Shown: positions 10,488 through 21,823, numbered from the stretch's first letter. The stretch is 64,000 bases of DNA from Gentiana macrophylla (GCA_026214975.1 JAOBSW010000656.1:1-64000); one strand, 5' to 3'. The notes: a model not told the origin generated them from the sequence alone. Numbers and translations: made by a program.

Positions 10488-12257
10488 TGTTGTGTAATAT
10501 ATGCCCCAATTGCTATATTTATTTTGATTAATTCTCAAAATAGTATCTTACCTTAGGGCTATAAATAGACCAGAATACTAATAGGGATTGTAACAACTTA
10601 GAATCCCATTTTTTGAGCAATCCTACATTCCCAAATACTTAAAATTTTCTCTTTGTTGGTCCTGTTGAGTTAGCACAGAAGTCGAGGGCTTGGTAATCCG
10701 CTGGATTGGGCAAGCTATTCTTGATTCTGGTGCCTACTATTAAGAACTGTGGTTCTAATCAATAGCTTGCATAGAGTCTGTGAATTGAGGTCTCTGTTGT
10801 TCTCAGTGTGGGGTAACACAATTGACTCAATTCATGCTTTATTTTTCTGTGTTGGTGTTTGTGATTGCCTTGAATTGGTTTTGCAGTAGTCTAATTGATA
10901 ATGATAATTGCTTGCTGTTCTGAGTGTGTTCTGTGTCTGTAAACACTAATTTTGTGGTCTGATCCTTATTGATCAAAGTAGTAGACAACAATCTGATTGG
11001 TCTGATATGCCATGTCAGATTGCCTAATGAGGTTCATTGTGCGTGCCTTGAGTCTTCAAAAGATCAGACACCTTAAGTCTTTGCTTTCAGCACTAGACAA
11101 AAGTCTAGTAAAGATTCCGGTCTGTGTGGTTTTGCTGTTGTGTTTGAATCCTTGCTGTTTTTGTTAAGTCTATGGTTCAAGACCCTAGATAGTGGTGGTT
11201 ACAGGACACATTGGTCTGAAGTGCCATTGGTGTCTGCCTTGTGTGTTAAAGGCTATAGACCTTCACCTGCAATAAGAGGTTTGTCCTCAGGTTATCAGTT
11301 CATCACCGATTCTGTGGTCTTGTGTGTTTTCCCTATAAATCCCGTTGGTTCTGAATTTGATCATCAGCAGACAGTTACTGTTACTGCTAATCAAGTTCAG
11401 TAACACCCATGTTAGTGTTACTATTGTGCATGTCCTGTTCTTTATTGAGTTTTGCTCCTGCTGAGTCTTGCCCTGCTGCACTGCCTTGCTGAGTTCTGGA
11501 TCATCCTTGTAACACCCTGTTATAGTTAGGCTTGTAGCTTTGTAGGAAGTGTTGAACCTATATCCAACTTGTAAATTTCAGGTTTAATAATCTTGTTATC
11601 AAACTTGATTATCCTTTCTGAAGTTGGTTGATAGTTTAGTTTTCCTTGCCAGACTTGTTTTGATCTGCTGATAAAATTGTACTCTGATGTATCTTAGATA
11701 AACCTGATGTACATTTTTGTACCTACTGAGTTGATTCATTAGACTTGCTGATCTTGTAATATTCATTAGTCTGCTGAATTGTTGTATCTGTAGTACCTTG
11801 TAATTGTAACTTTGAACTTTGATCTGTAATCTTGATCTGCTGTATTCTTTTGTATTTACACTCTGAATTGCATCTGATAGGTTTATTAGCAATTTTTTCA
11901 AGTGTTTATACATACCTGCTTTGTTTCAGTACTGAATCTGTATTCCTGTTCTTATCATACTGAAACTGAACCTGCATTGTTAAACAACCATCACCTAAAT
12001 CAAGTGTTAAATCTGTGTTATCCAATCTTCAATTAAACCTGTTTTTAACTTGACTAGATATCAATAGTTAATCACATCAACTTAGTGCACATCTACTTCC
12101 AATTTGTATGAAGTGTGTTAAAATGTTTTTGTATACTCTAATTTAATCATATATTGCCGAAGTGTCTTGACAAGTGCTGAATTTTTATAAAAAGGCTTAT
12201 TTTATACCACACTCTATTCACCCCACCTCTAGAGTGTGTTTGCGCATCGATCCAACA
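10488..12257 (+). repeat. 3' LTR of the Copia element (SIRE-like)
   Basis: It starts TGTTGTGTAATA directly after the polypurine tract and ends GATCCAACA. A TATA box (TATAAATA, 10560-10567) lies 72 bp in. The remainder is a long AT-rich leader with no genuine gene; a perfect 9-bp inverted repeat sits 20 bp from the 3' end. Confidence 0.8.
12208..12238 (+). other. LTR-terminal hairpin, first copy
   Basis: CACACTCTA (12208-12216) and TAGAGTGTG (12230-12238) form a perfect 9-bp stem around a C-rich 13-nt loop. The same stem occurs at 14450-14480 in an otherwise much diverged LTR. Confidence 0.7.
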
Positions 12258-14503
12258 TGTTTTCAGTACTGGTAAGTTGACTGAGGGTTTATACCCTAGG
12301 AAGTCATGGGTCAAGTCTATGCTTAGGGATCTTGCCCAATGATGCCCTAATAAGTGACTAGACCAGGTTTTAGTTATAACCTTGGCCTAATCAGTCGGTT
12401 AGTCAGTCAATTCACCCATTAATTCAACCAAGTTTGAGTGTTGTCTGCCGGCTGTGCATTGGTTGAATCCGGTCTAGTGGTTATGTGTTACACCAGAAAG
12501 TCGGTTTTAGGTGATACGCAAGGCATAGTTAAACTTCAGAGTTAAATCGCATGTTTATTTCCCTTAATTCATTGGCTTGACGGCACCTAACAGGGAATTA
12601 CATGTTGATACACTCCTACCTTCACTCAACTTGCCTTTTGCCGGATATATCACATGTGCCTCATTCGGATTTCAATTTCTAGTTTCACATTACTAGGGTT
12701 TAGGGTTCTCTACCCCTAAAGCCTATAAATATCCACTTATAGTGAACATGGATTGCATCAGCTAAACATTCAGCAATCCCACATTTTCTATACTTTCAAA
12801 GTTTTTATTGTTCTATTCTGAGTCTTTGGAAGGCTTAGAAGCCCGTGGTGAGTTCTTGCACTTGCATGAAGTGTCAAGAACAGGTTGGATTCTCGGTGTA
12901 ATGTATATATCTTATAGAGTGGCTAAGCTATACACACGTGAACTCGGGATCAACCCCTCCGGTAATCAGTATTGGTGTTCTTCTAGTTGAAGGTACTCAA
13001 TTCGGATACCTTTATTCGCTTTTTGTTTACACGTGTTCTCGTGTGTTGTTTTCTCTACTTGATTAACCTATGGTACCCTACCCTATTCTAAGATCATTGG
13101 TACTAAAAGATTGAAGTATGGAAGTTGCCTAAGTGAGGATTCGGCACTCGGACTTGATTTTCAGATTGACCCACGATCTTGTGTCAATCAGAACACAACT
13201 TAAGTCCTGCGGTTTGTGCAACTCTTTGCGGTTGTCTTGCTTGCTTGTCTGCTTTTGAGTCCGCTTTCATTCAGCGGTTTTCTTGTAGAAAGAACAAGAA
13301 GGTCAATACTTGCTTGTCTATGAATTGGTTTGAGATACCAATTCAACGCCTTGTGGATAAGGTGAACAAGTTTCGACTTTTGTCCTTGACTGCATTTTTC
13401 ATCCTTTGAAGTGTAAAAGCCTTCTCTGTGCTAAACCTTCTTGAGTCATCGACTTGCCTTTAGCCCAAAAATTAGGATCTGCTTCTAGGTGTGCCTGGCT
13501 TGATATACCAAAGACACCTGCTTGCCTTGGGCATAAGACTCAACAGAATGAATTCTTGATCTTGTGCAAGGCTGGATTCTTGAGTCAAGGTTTGGTTTTG
13601 TCTTGCTTGATATTCCCTTAACTCTGTTGGGAAGTTTGGCAGCATTTCCTTGTGAATTCTTGCTGAATTTCTACCCCTTACCTTGTTCCAACTTGTGCCC
13701 CACTGAGCTCCTGCATACCTGCTGAATCTGAACATGTATCCAAGTTTGCTTGCTTTGATCCTGCTGTAGTTCTTTAATCTTTAGACTTAGGCCTTGTGCT
13801 AATTTTGACAGAACTGCTGACTGTTGTGTAATCAGTACAACATTCTTTTTCAGTTAATCCCATTCAGGCATTGGCTATGATTAGATTAACTATATCAGAA
13901 TACTTCTGTTTAGTCAGCCTAGGTATAGTTCTATTTTTTGGCTGTAATGTGTTTTGAACAATATGTAATTTGATCTTTTTCACAATAGTGCAAGCCTTCA
14001 CCTTGTGTAATCTTTGCTGAACAGTGGTTGTAATCTGATCATCTTGTACTTAACCCTGCAGTAGTCTGAACAATCTGCTTTGTGGAATTAAAATGTACCT
14101 ATACTTGTTTCATTTTGGTATAATCAGCTTTGTGTTACCATACCCTGCTGAATATCGTAATATGTTTGCCTCACAATATTACACACTTGTCTTATCATCT
14201 ACCACTCTCTGTTCTGGCATCAATTTAATATGAAAATCAGTTTGATTAAACCAAGTTGTGATTCTTGCTAGAATGTGAATCTGCGTTTTTGATCGGTTTT
14301 AATCCATCACACTTGGTATCTTTCTTGATCATATACGTCACATACACACAATCGTATAACATGTTAATTAGCTTTCAGATTAACTTGTTAATAATTGTGT
14401 GTTAACTTGCTTATATCTTGCTAAATCAAAAAAGAGCTAAAAATTCACCCACACTCTATTCACCCCCCCTCTAGAGTGTGTTTTCGCCATTATCAATTCA
14501 ACA
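12258..14503 (+). repeat. Second, diverged Copia LTR (solo LTR or fragment)
   Basis: The segment ends with the same hairpin and CAACA terminus as the LTR before it. It has a TATA box (TATAAATA, 12724-12731) and a long AT-rich leader of similar composition. The left boundary is inferred from TG following the previous LTR. No 5-bp duplication could be found, so it may be truncated. It contains no gene I can support. Confidence 0.55.
14450..14480 (+). other. LTR-terminal hairpin, second copy
   Basis: CACACTCTA (14450-14458) pairs with TAGAGTGTG (14472-14480). The stem is unchanged relative to 12208-12238, while the C-rich loop (CACCCCCCC core) differs slightly. Confidence 0.7.
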
Positions 14504-14908
14504 TGTGATGTTTGGGAGAACAGAACTAATGTAATTCTGCTCCTCCAAACGTCAGTACAACAGACGTTTATGTGGATAACCCAACGCAGGGCTGGTGACA
14601 TTATTGAGAACAGAACCTCAGACATTATGGTCTTCCAAACGTCTGCGGCATTGACTTTTGTCTGTCCAAACCAATGCTAGTGCAGTTGACTAAGACTTTA
14701 GGGAGAACATAACCAATTTCATTATGTTCTTCCAAACGTCAGTGCGCCTGACATTCATTTTTATAAACCAACGCCAGCTAAGGTGACGTTTAGGAGAATA
14801 TAACCAATTTCGTTTTGTTTGATCGTGTTCTTCCAAACGTCGGAGCTGATGTCATTTATATGGGGAGAAGAACGTCAGCTTTCCTGACGTTAGTGCTAAC
14901 AGAACAAT
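14504..14908. repeat. MULE relic: array of 21-bp dyad boxes (left half)
   Basis: Six clear 21-bp boxes of the form AACGTCA-N7-TGACGTT or close variants lie at 14548, 14638, 14735, 14770, 14836 and 14871. Degenerate boxes start near 14583 and 14669. The last four show the 35/66/35 spacing seen in the central arrays of the intact MULEs. The other side of this relic is at 56056-56931; the large gypsy element has split it. No protein is encoded here. Confidence 0.7.
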
Positions 14909-15983
14909 TGTAACACAAATTTCTGTTGTCTTGCAATTAAATTAAAAAAAGAAAGACAAGAAATTTGGAACAAATATAATTTTTTATTTATTTCAAAATT
15001 TGAGTGGGTACAATCTCTAACAAAATCCCTATGTCTACGGGACGCCTTTGATTCTCCTTTGATTTCACCGAGGGTCGCGGGGACTTGTTCTCGGACTTGC
15101 CAGTACTCCTCCAATCTCTTTGGGGAGAATCTTTGGATTTATGGAAGATCTCGGATATAGCGGATAATCTTCATTTGTCGGAGATGACTTGGATGCTTTT
15201 GTGCTTACTTGATCATCTCCTTTAATTTCTCCGAGGTCATATGGACTTGTTCTCGGACTTGTCGATTACTCTTCCAATTTGTTGGGAAGAAGTCCTTTGT
15301 TTGTTGTTGAAGAACACTAGTTGTCTTTGTGATCTTTGATTTGTTGAAGGACTCGAATATGGCGAAGACCTTCGATTGTTGTTGAAGAACTCGAATATGG
15401 CGGATGAGCTTCGAGAGTTGATGAAGAACTCCGGATGTGGCGAGATGATCCTCGAATGTTGGTGAAGAACTCTAATACGGGCGGAAGACCTTCAAATGTT
15501 GTTGAAGAACTCCGGATATGGCGGACGAGCTTGAATGTTGTGAAGAACTCCGGATTTGTCGGATGATCCTCGAATGTTGTTGAAGAACTTGAAGACTTCT
15601 TCGTTGCTTCTTAGATCTTCTCTTTCTTGAAGAACTCGGATTTGGCGGATGGTCTTGATTTGTTGAAGAACTTGAAGGCTTGTTTGTTGCTTCATAGATC
15701 TTCTTTCTTTGTTGAAGAACTCCGGATTTGACGGATGATCATCGGATGTTGGAGATGACTTGGAGGCTTCTCTGTTACTCCTTGAATCTTCTCCGCGGTG
15801 GTTGGAATGAGAGGGCTTGATGCTTTCTCCTATCTTCTTCACCAATTGTTGTTGTTGTTGTGTTGAGCTCCCGGATATGGCGAAGAACTTGACTTTTAGT
15901 TGATTTCTCCCGGATATGGCGGAAGATCTTGACTTTTGGTTATTTTCTCCCGGATATGGCGGGAGAGCTTTAGCTTAGAAATT
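14909..15983 (-). repeat. Partial gypsy LTR, first copy
   Basis: It holds the first ~1.07 kb (plus orientation) of the LTR, from TGTAACACAA to about 15976, then a 7-nt linker AGAAATT and the start of the full LTR. The linker resembles the last bases of the internal region before an LTR (GAAAATT). The piece therefore looks like the scar of a deletion that removed the rest of an LTR plus an interior. Confidence 0.75.
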
Positions 15984-16418
15984 TGTAACACAAATTTACA
16001 TTTGTCTTGCAATTAAATTAAAAAGAAAGACAAGAAATTTGGAACAAATATAATTTTTTATTTATTTCAAAATTTGAGTGGGTACAATCTCTAACAAAAT
16101 CCCTATGTCTACGGGACGCCTTTGATTCTCCTTTGATTTCACCGAGGGTCGCGGGGACTTGTTCTCGGACTTGCCAGTACTCCTCCAATCTGCTGGGGAG
16201 AATGCTGGATTTATGGAAGATCTCCGGATATAGCGGATAATCTTCATTTGTCGGAGATGACTTGGATGCTTTTGTGCTTACTTGATCATCTCCTTTAATT
16301 TCTCCGAGGGTCATATGGACTTGTTCTCGGACTTGTCAGTACTCTTCCAATTTGTTGGGAAGAAGTCCTTTGTTTGTTGTTGAAGAACACTAGTTGTCTT
16401 TGTGATCTTTGATTTGTT

Positions 16419-16618
16419 GAAGGACTCCGAATATGGCAGAAGACCTTCGATTGTTGTTGAAGAACTCCGAATATGGCGGATGAGCTTCGAGAGTTGATGA
16501 AGAACTCCGGATGTGGCAGATGATCCTCGAATGTTGGTGAAGAACTCCTAATACGGCGGAAGACCTTCAAATGTTGTTGAAGAACTCCGGATATGGCGGA
16601 CGATGCTCGAATGTTGTT
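16419..16618. repeat. Minisatellite, 5 x 40 bp, in LTR R-U5
   Basis: Five consecutive units start GAAGAACTCC or GAAGGACTCC and contain a core like GGATATGGCGG. Unit starts fall exactly 40 bp apart (16419, 16459, 16499, 16539, 16579). Equivalent arrays occur in each LTR copy, for example 54347-54546. Confidence 0.8.
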
Positions 16619-17181
16619 GAAGAACTTGAAGACTTCTTCGTTGCTTCTTAGATCTTCTCTTTCTTGAAGAACTCCGGATTTGGCGGATGGTCTTCGATTT
16701 GTTGAAGAACTTGAAGGCTTGTTTGTTGCTTCATAGATCTTCTTTCTTTGTTGAAGAACTCCGGATTTGACGGATGATCATCGGATGTTGGAGATGACTT
16801 GGAGGCTTCTCTGTTACTCCTTGAATCTTCTCCGCGGTGGTTGGACAGAGGGCTTGATGCTTTCTCCCTATCTTCTTCACCAATTGTTGTTGTTGTTGTG
16901 TTGAGCTCCGGATATGGCGAGAAGAACTTGACTTTTAGTTGATTTCTCCCGGATATGGCGGAAGATCTTGACTTTTGGTTATTTTCTCCCGGATATGGCG
17001 GGAGAGCTTTGCTTTGATGAAGACTTGAAGGAATACTTTGTCTTACATTCAATCTCCTAGCTGAAGGACTTCAACTTTGCTGAAGATCTTCGATCTTGAA
17101 GACGATCTTTCATGGTGCTTTGAAGCTTTGATGTTCTTCATCTTCTTGAAAAAAACTTCGAAGAATTCGCTTCGGCGTTGC

Positions 17182-17350
17182 CGACGCTTTTTGATCTTCT
17201 CGCCTTTCTTGACTTTGGGTTGATCTTCAATGTGTTGACGATGCTTTTCGATCTTCTCGCCTTTCTTGACTTTGGGTTGATCTTCAATGTGTTGACGATG
17301 CTTTTTGATCTTCTCGCCTTTCTTGACTTTGGGTTGATCTTCAAGGATTG
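17182..17350. repeat. Minisatellite, 3 x 57 bp, in LTR
   Basis: Three near-identical 57-bp units share TCTTGACTTTGGGTTGATCT. The unit length is a multiple of three, so the minus strand reads as repeated 19-residue Lys/Arg/Ser-rich peptides. I regard this as repeat-driven and not a selected protein. Confidence 0.75.
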
Positions 17351-17614
17351 AAGACGCCTCATCGAAGAACTCCGTCTTTGTGTAAGACGCCTTGTTGAAG
17401 AGCTTCGCTTTATGTTGATCTTCAAGTATTGAAGACGCTCATCGATCTTCTTGGCTTTCTTGAAGAACTTTGAGGATTCTTGGGAGATCTTGAGGCTTGA
17501 AGGATTTCTTGGAAGATCTTCGAGGCCCGGTGTTGTTGGTGAATCCTTGAAGCTTCTTGCTCTGGGATCTCCACCAACTCTTTGAGTGTGTTTTGCAAAT
17601 GACCAAGGCTCTCC

Positions 17615-17622
17615 TATTTATA
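17615..17622 (-). promoter_or_regulatory. LTR promoter TATA box (copy A)
   Basis: The minus strand reads TATAAATA within CTATAAATAGGAGAGCC. Equivalents are at 37090-37097 and 55549-55556. The MULE at 18014 sits about 390 bp upstream of it, inside U3. Confidence 0.65.
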
Positions 17623-18013
17623 GTGTTAGGTGATGCCTTTGCATTAATTTGCATTTAATGCGTCCACACTCATTTAATGTGTCCACACTCTAATTGATTC
17701 TTACAATATCCGCATTTAATGCGTCAGGCTCTCTGATTGGTTTGTAGCAATTTGTAGACAATCTTTGCATTTATAAATCAATAAAATCTCCAAACTAATT
17801 GATTTTTAGGAGATTTTTAGGATTTATTGACTTTTATATTATTTTCCAATATTTAATGTAGGAAATAATATAAATATAATTATATTTAATGACATATGTA
17901 GTATGTGACAAATATAATGTGTCACGTATATATTTTATATATCTACATAGCCATTTAATTATAAATAAATAAGTCTCTAAACTTCTAAGAGATTGTATTT
18001 ATCTATTTATATA

Positions 18014-18057
18014 GGGGGGTTCTATTTGGACCCCCCTATTTACTACTTGCACCACAT
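18014..18057 (+). repeat. Left terminal inverted repeat, MULE A
   Basis: GGGGGGTTCTATTTGGACCC continues CCCTATTTACTACTTGCACC. The outermost 23 bp also fold on themselves: GGGGGGT (18014-18020) pairs with ACCCCCC (18030-18036) around a 9-nt loop. Confidence 0.85.
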
Positions 18058-18360
18058 TCTTGAATATTTTTTTTTTACTTTGACACACCACATAACTACT
18101 ACTTACACAAAAAAAAAATAAAAATTAAAATACTACACTTTAGTCCCTAAAATTATACAAAATACTAAAATTATACAAAACACTAATTAAATAACAACTA
18201 CTACATACATACACATTTTATTCTCCCTAAAATTATACAAAACTCATCTACCTTCCTCCCCAAAAACTCCCACCACTTAAATTGAAAAAACCATCTAACT
18301 TCTTCCCCAAAAAACTCCATTGCCGCCAAGCTCAAATGTGTAACTGAAAATTGAAAGAGA

Positions 18361-18420
18361 ACATAAGAGAAGAGAAGAGAAGAGAAGAGAAGAGAAGAGG
18401 AAGAAGAAGGGAAGAAGAAG
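18361..18420 (+). repeat. GAGAA-type purine microsatellite in the PMD leader
   Basis: Tandem AGAGA/GAAGA repeats lie just upstream of the first splice donor (GT at 18477). They are probably part of the 5' untranslated exon of the PMD gene. The copy-B equivalent at about 37845-37885 is shorter. Confidence 0.6.
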
Positions 18421-18660
18421 GGAGAGTTACAACAAAAGAAGAAGGAGAGAAGAATAATACATTGAATCTATTGAAGGTATGTCATTTCTTGAAAATATGT
18501 TTGAATGTTTGTGAATTTGTGTTTAAATGGAAGTGAATTTGTGTTTGATGTAATGGGTTTACATTGTATGTAATTGGTTAGTTTGATTGATGTTATTTGG
18601 GTTGTATTTTGTGAATTCGCCATTTTTCCGGTTGTGAGGTCGGAGAAGACGATGAAACAG

Positions 18661-18896
18661 GGACGCCTGTGTGAGCGGCGCCCGTTGTAGGTTTCAACGT
18701 CACCCACACCGACGCCCCATACCGTGAGTTTAGGAAATTAGGCTATCCCTGGAACGCTATTGAGTCGACGTTTTAGTTGTGTCTTCAACGCCGTGGTGGT
18801 GACGTTTTAGAACATTGGCTTGCTACTCTGTTATTCCTTAGACGCCGTGAGTCTCGGCGTTGTAAAGTGTTGTTCAACGCCACCGTGGTGACGCTT
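18661..18896. repeat. Dyad-box array in PMD intron 1 (MULE A)
   Basis: Boxes of about 21 bp start near 18661, 18696, 18753, 18787, 18841 and 18876. They form three pairs 34-35 bp apart, repeating about every 90 bp. The array lies wholly inside the intron 18477-19168. Confidence 0.75.
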
Positions 18897-19174
18897 TCGT
18901 GACAAATTAGGGTTTAGGGTTAGTTTAGAGGTTACATTGGTTAATTGATTACCATAATTTTGTTAATAGGATTATATGATGTTGTTTATGCCTTTTTTAT
19001 TACTTTTTTAGGGTTAGTCTCTTTTATGAGTTTGTTTATGAAATTATTGTTAATGTTACATTGTATGAGGTTTATATCTTATCCTTGACTTTGTTTATAA
19101 ATGTCTACTTTTTTTTGTTAGTTGATTTCTTCATTTAACCGACAATTTATTTCATGTATCATGTGTAGGAAATT

Positions 19175-21793
19175 ATGACTAAGACGAGGTCTGGTAAGAC
19201 TGTACGCTTTGCAGATAGCGATGAAGGTACCGCGGTGGATCAAGGTGGTGCGGAGGCACCCCTCGAAGCTCAAGTTCAGCCTAGTACTGTTTCAGAACAT
19301 ACAAGTGTGCCATATATAAGAAGGAGTAAACGACTACAGAATGTGCAAGTAGAGATAGGACATGCGACTGAGCCAACTGAGGCTGGTGTAGGAGTGACAG
19401 ATGAGGTAGTTGAGACCACTGAGACACAGTTGGGAGTGCAGGCTCCTTCACTTACAGTTGATTCCAGTGTCGGGGCCACCACTGAGTCAGTGGAGATGGA
19501 GACAGAATCGGGAGTGCAGCCTCCTTCTGAGACAGTTGATCCAGTTGCAGATTTTAGAACTGCTGGTGCCACCAGTGAGTCAGCGGAGATGGAGACACAG
19601 TTGGGAGTGTGTCTCCTTCTTCGATGCAGATTGATCCGATGGCTGATTCTAGTACTGCTGGTGCCACCACTGAGTCAGTGGACATTCAGACACAATCAGG
19701 AGTGCAGCCTCCTTCTGGGACAGTTGATCCTGTTGCAGATTCTAGCACTGCTGGTGGCATTACAGAACAAAGAGCCATTCCAGCCGGGGCCACTATAGGT
19801 GAGGCATCAGGTATTGCTGCGGCAAGTATAGGACAGACATCCAGAAGTACCAGGGCACCGACAGAGGCAGAAGGAACTGAGTGTTTAGAATACGACAGTG
19901 ATGATGGTGTGGTGGTGGACACTGATGTTCTATTGGGGAAGGATTGGAAGGAGCATGTTGGTTACGCGTTGTTGAATAAGAATGTAAGTTTTTTTAGGTT
20001 TATAATCTTATTACATATTTGTGAACTGATTTTTTTTTCATGTATCTAACCATATATATAAAATCATTTGTACAGGACCGAGGTATAATTGGATGCAAGC
20101 AGTACACTTCTTCCTTGAAGATATGGAAGATCGATGAAGAATGTGACGAATTCAAGGCAAGGCTGAGAGCTAACCGGTTGTACAATCTGGTACATTCTTC
20201 ATATACCCAAGCAAATCGTGTGGTAGTTTGTGCTTTTGTTGAGAGGTGGAATCCCGTAACAAACACCTTCCATTTGCCATTCGGCGAGATGACCATCACA
20301 TTAGACGATGTGCGACATATCACAGGATTACCAGTCGATGGAATGGTCGTGAACTATGAGTTTACAAAAGAGGAAAACCCGGTTACATTTGTTCACGAGA
20401 TGTTAGGGATTCCAATAGCAGAAGTGACAAAGGAGTTAGAACATGTTGGTGGACTACGACTGTCGAAAAGTTGGCTAAAGAACAGTCTTGCGGGTAAATG
20501 CGGTGTGAGAAGCAATCAGGGGTGAGGATCGAGTTCCGTCACGCGCGGATAGTTATTGTGGATCAAGCCAGGCGCGGATATCTCATTGTATCTTCTTGCA
20601 TGTACTTTGATGCAAGACCGTAGTGGTGATAAGATAAACATTAACGCCTTCATTTTCTACGGATCCGGATAAGGTTGGTGATTGGGCTTGGGGTGCCGCC
20701 ACACCGGCAAATCTTTACCGGCAATTTGTCGAAGGCAACCAGAACAAGATCGTTGGAATTTCGGATACCTAACATTCTTCGGAGGTAACACTTGTTTTTT
20801 ACATTATTTTTTGTTCGTAGTGTTTAAGTTTGAATGCTTAAAGAAATGTGTTTTGCAGCATGGGTGTACGAACATTTTCCTTCATCGCGACCTCCACCAA
20901 ACACTAAATTCATTGAAGGGAGATGGTACGGACATTGAAGTGGAAAAATGTTCGGGAATGAATGACACTGTGGCATTGTCATTGTTAAGGCATACAAGAG
21001 AGGACTTGGACTTGATGGAGGCCCGAGAAGTAAGTTAACTAAATTTATCTTGTAGGTTGTAACTTGTCTGGTTATGTTCAAATTACATTATCTTCCAATT
21101 TGTAGGTTGTTTGGGATGCTTATCGGCAATTGAGAACGGTGTCTCGAGAATGACGATGTTGGTTCTATGGGTGCATAAGGACATTGGACATTGAAGAGGT
21201 GTATCACCCAAACCGTGTAGTTCATCAATTTGGCCATATTCAAGCTATCCTCACCACCAATTCCTCCAAAGGCATCAAATCAAGCGGAAAGGCGAAACAA
21301 GATAACGCGTCACTCATGAATCACGCGACGATGACTTCATCCATTTTGCAAATCATCTAGTGAATAAGGAACAAAGGATGGGAAAATCCAGGTTTGATTG
21401 GGAATGCACGCCCGAGTACATGACTGGTATCGAGGTGTTGCCGCAAGCGCCGTTTGACCGGTGTCAAGAAAAGAAAGAGCAACGAGATTCAAGACATGTA
21501 TTTGAATATACAATCTATTTTGTTGTTTCCTTTTTCAATTTAATGAACGCTTGAATGTTTAACATGTAGGAGGATGAATGCAAGGGTAGAGTGATTGATG
21601 CGTACGAGATGCGATTGCAAATGCTTCTAAAAAATAAGAAGGATTTATTGAAAGCGCTTGGATGGCGTAAGAGTTCACTCACCGGTGTATGTACACAAGA
21701 GGTTGAAGATGACAAGTGTTGTCGAAGCCCAAGAATCTAGTCGATACAAGATGAAAGAGCAAAGAAGCGTTTGAGGACTGCAAAAAAACTTAG
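19175..21793 (+). pseudogene. Plant mobile domain (PMD) gene, MULE A copy
   Basis: Five coding exons can be placed: 19175-19983, 20076-20784, 20859-21029, 21106-about 21497 and 21570-21793, all with GT-AG introns. The 5' leader is spliced (18477-19168). The N-terminus has basic patches (RRSKRLQ) and acidic repeats of about 31 residues (four units, 19424-19760). Exon 2 carries the PMD signature LPFGEMTITLDDV...GLPVDG; later exons carry the Trp-rich PMD core ending in a basic tail. In Arabidopsis MAIN/MAIL1, PMD proteins are nuclear and act in silencing and gene expression; the family is common in transposons. A frameshift near 19610 and others near 20525-20700 and 21137 break this copy. Several coincide with CAG/CTG differences from copy B and may be sequencing errors. 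Confidence 0.8.
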
Positions 21794-21823
21794 TTTATAA
21801 CTTTGGTTTAGGGTTTGTTGTTA

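Noticed and set aside
12808..13409. Short plus-strand frames between the two Copia LTR hairpins
   Set aside because: Short, Leu/Cys-rich by composition and inside an LTR leader; no domain.
16400..16760. Regularly spaced repeats resembling a CRISPR array
   Set aside because: The 40-bp units are contiguous, variable throughout and without constant repeat plus unique spacer; they lie in the leader of a plant LTR, and no cas gene exists in this eukaryotic context.
17138..17425. Lys/Arg/Ser-rich minus-strand frame as a histone-like or nuclear protein
   Set aside because: It is the translation of a 57-bp minisatellite in the LTR; the frame stays open because 57 is a multiple of three. It has no start context or family resemblance.
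18361..18536. Glu/Arg/Lys-rich frame over the GAGAA microsatellite as the PMD N-terminus
   Set aside because: It is a microsatellite translation that crosses a good splice donor (GT at 18477); the PMD start is better placed at 19175 after the acceptor, so this is taken as 5' UTR.
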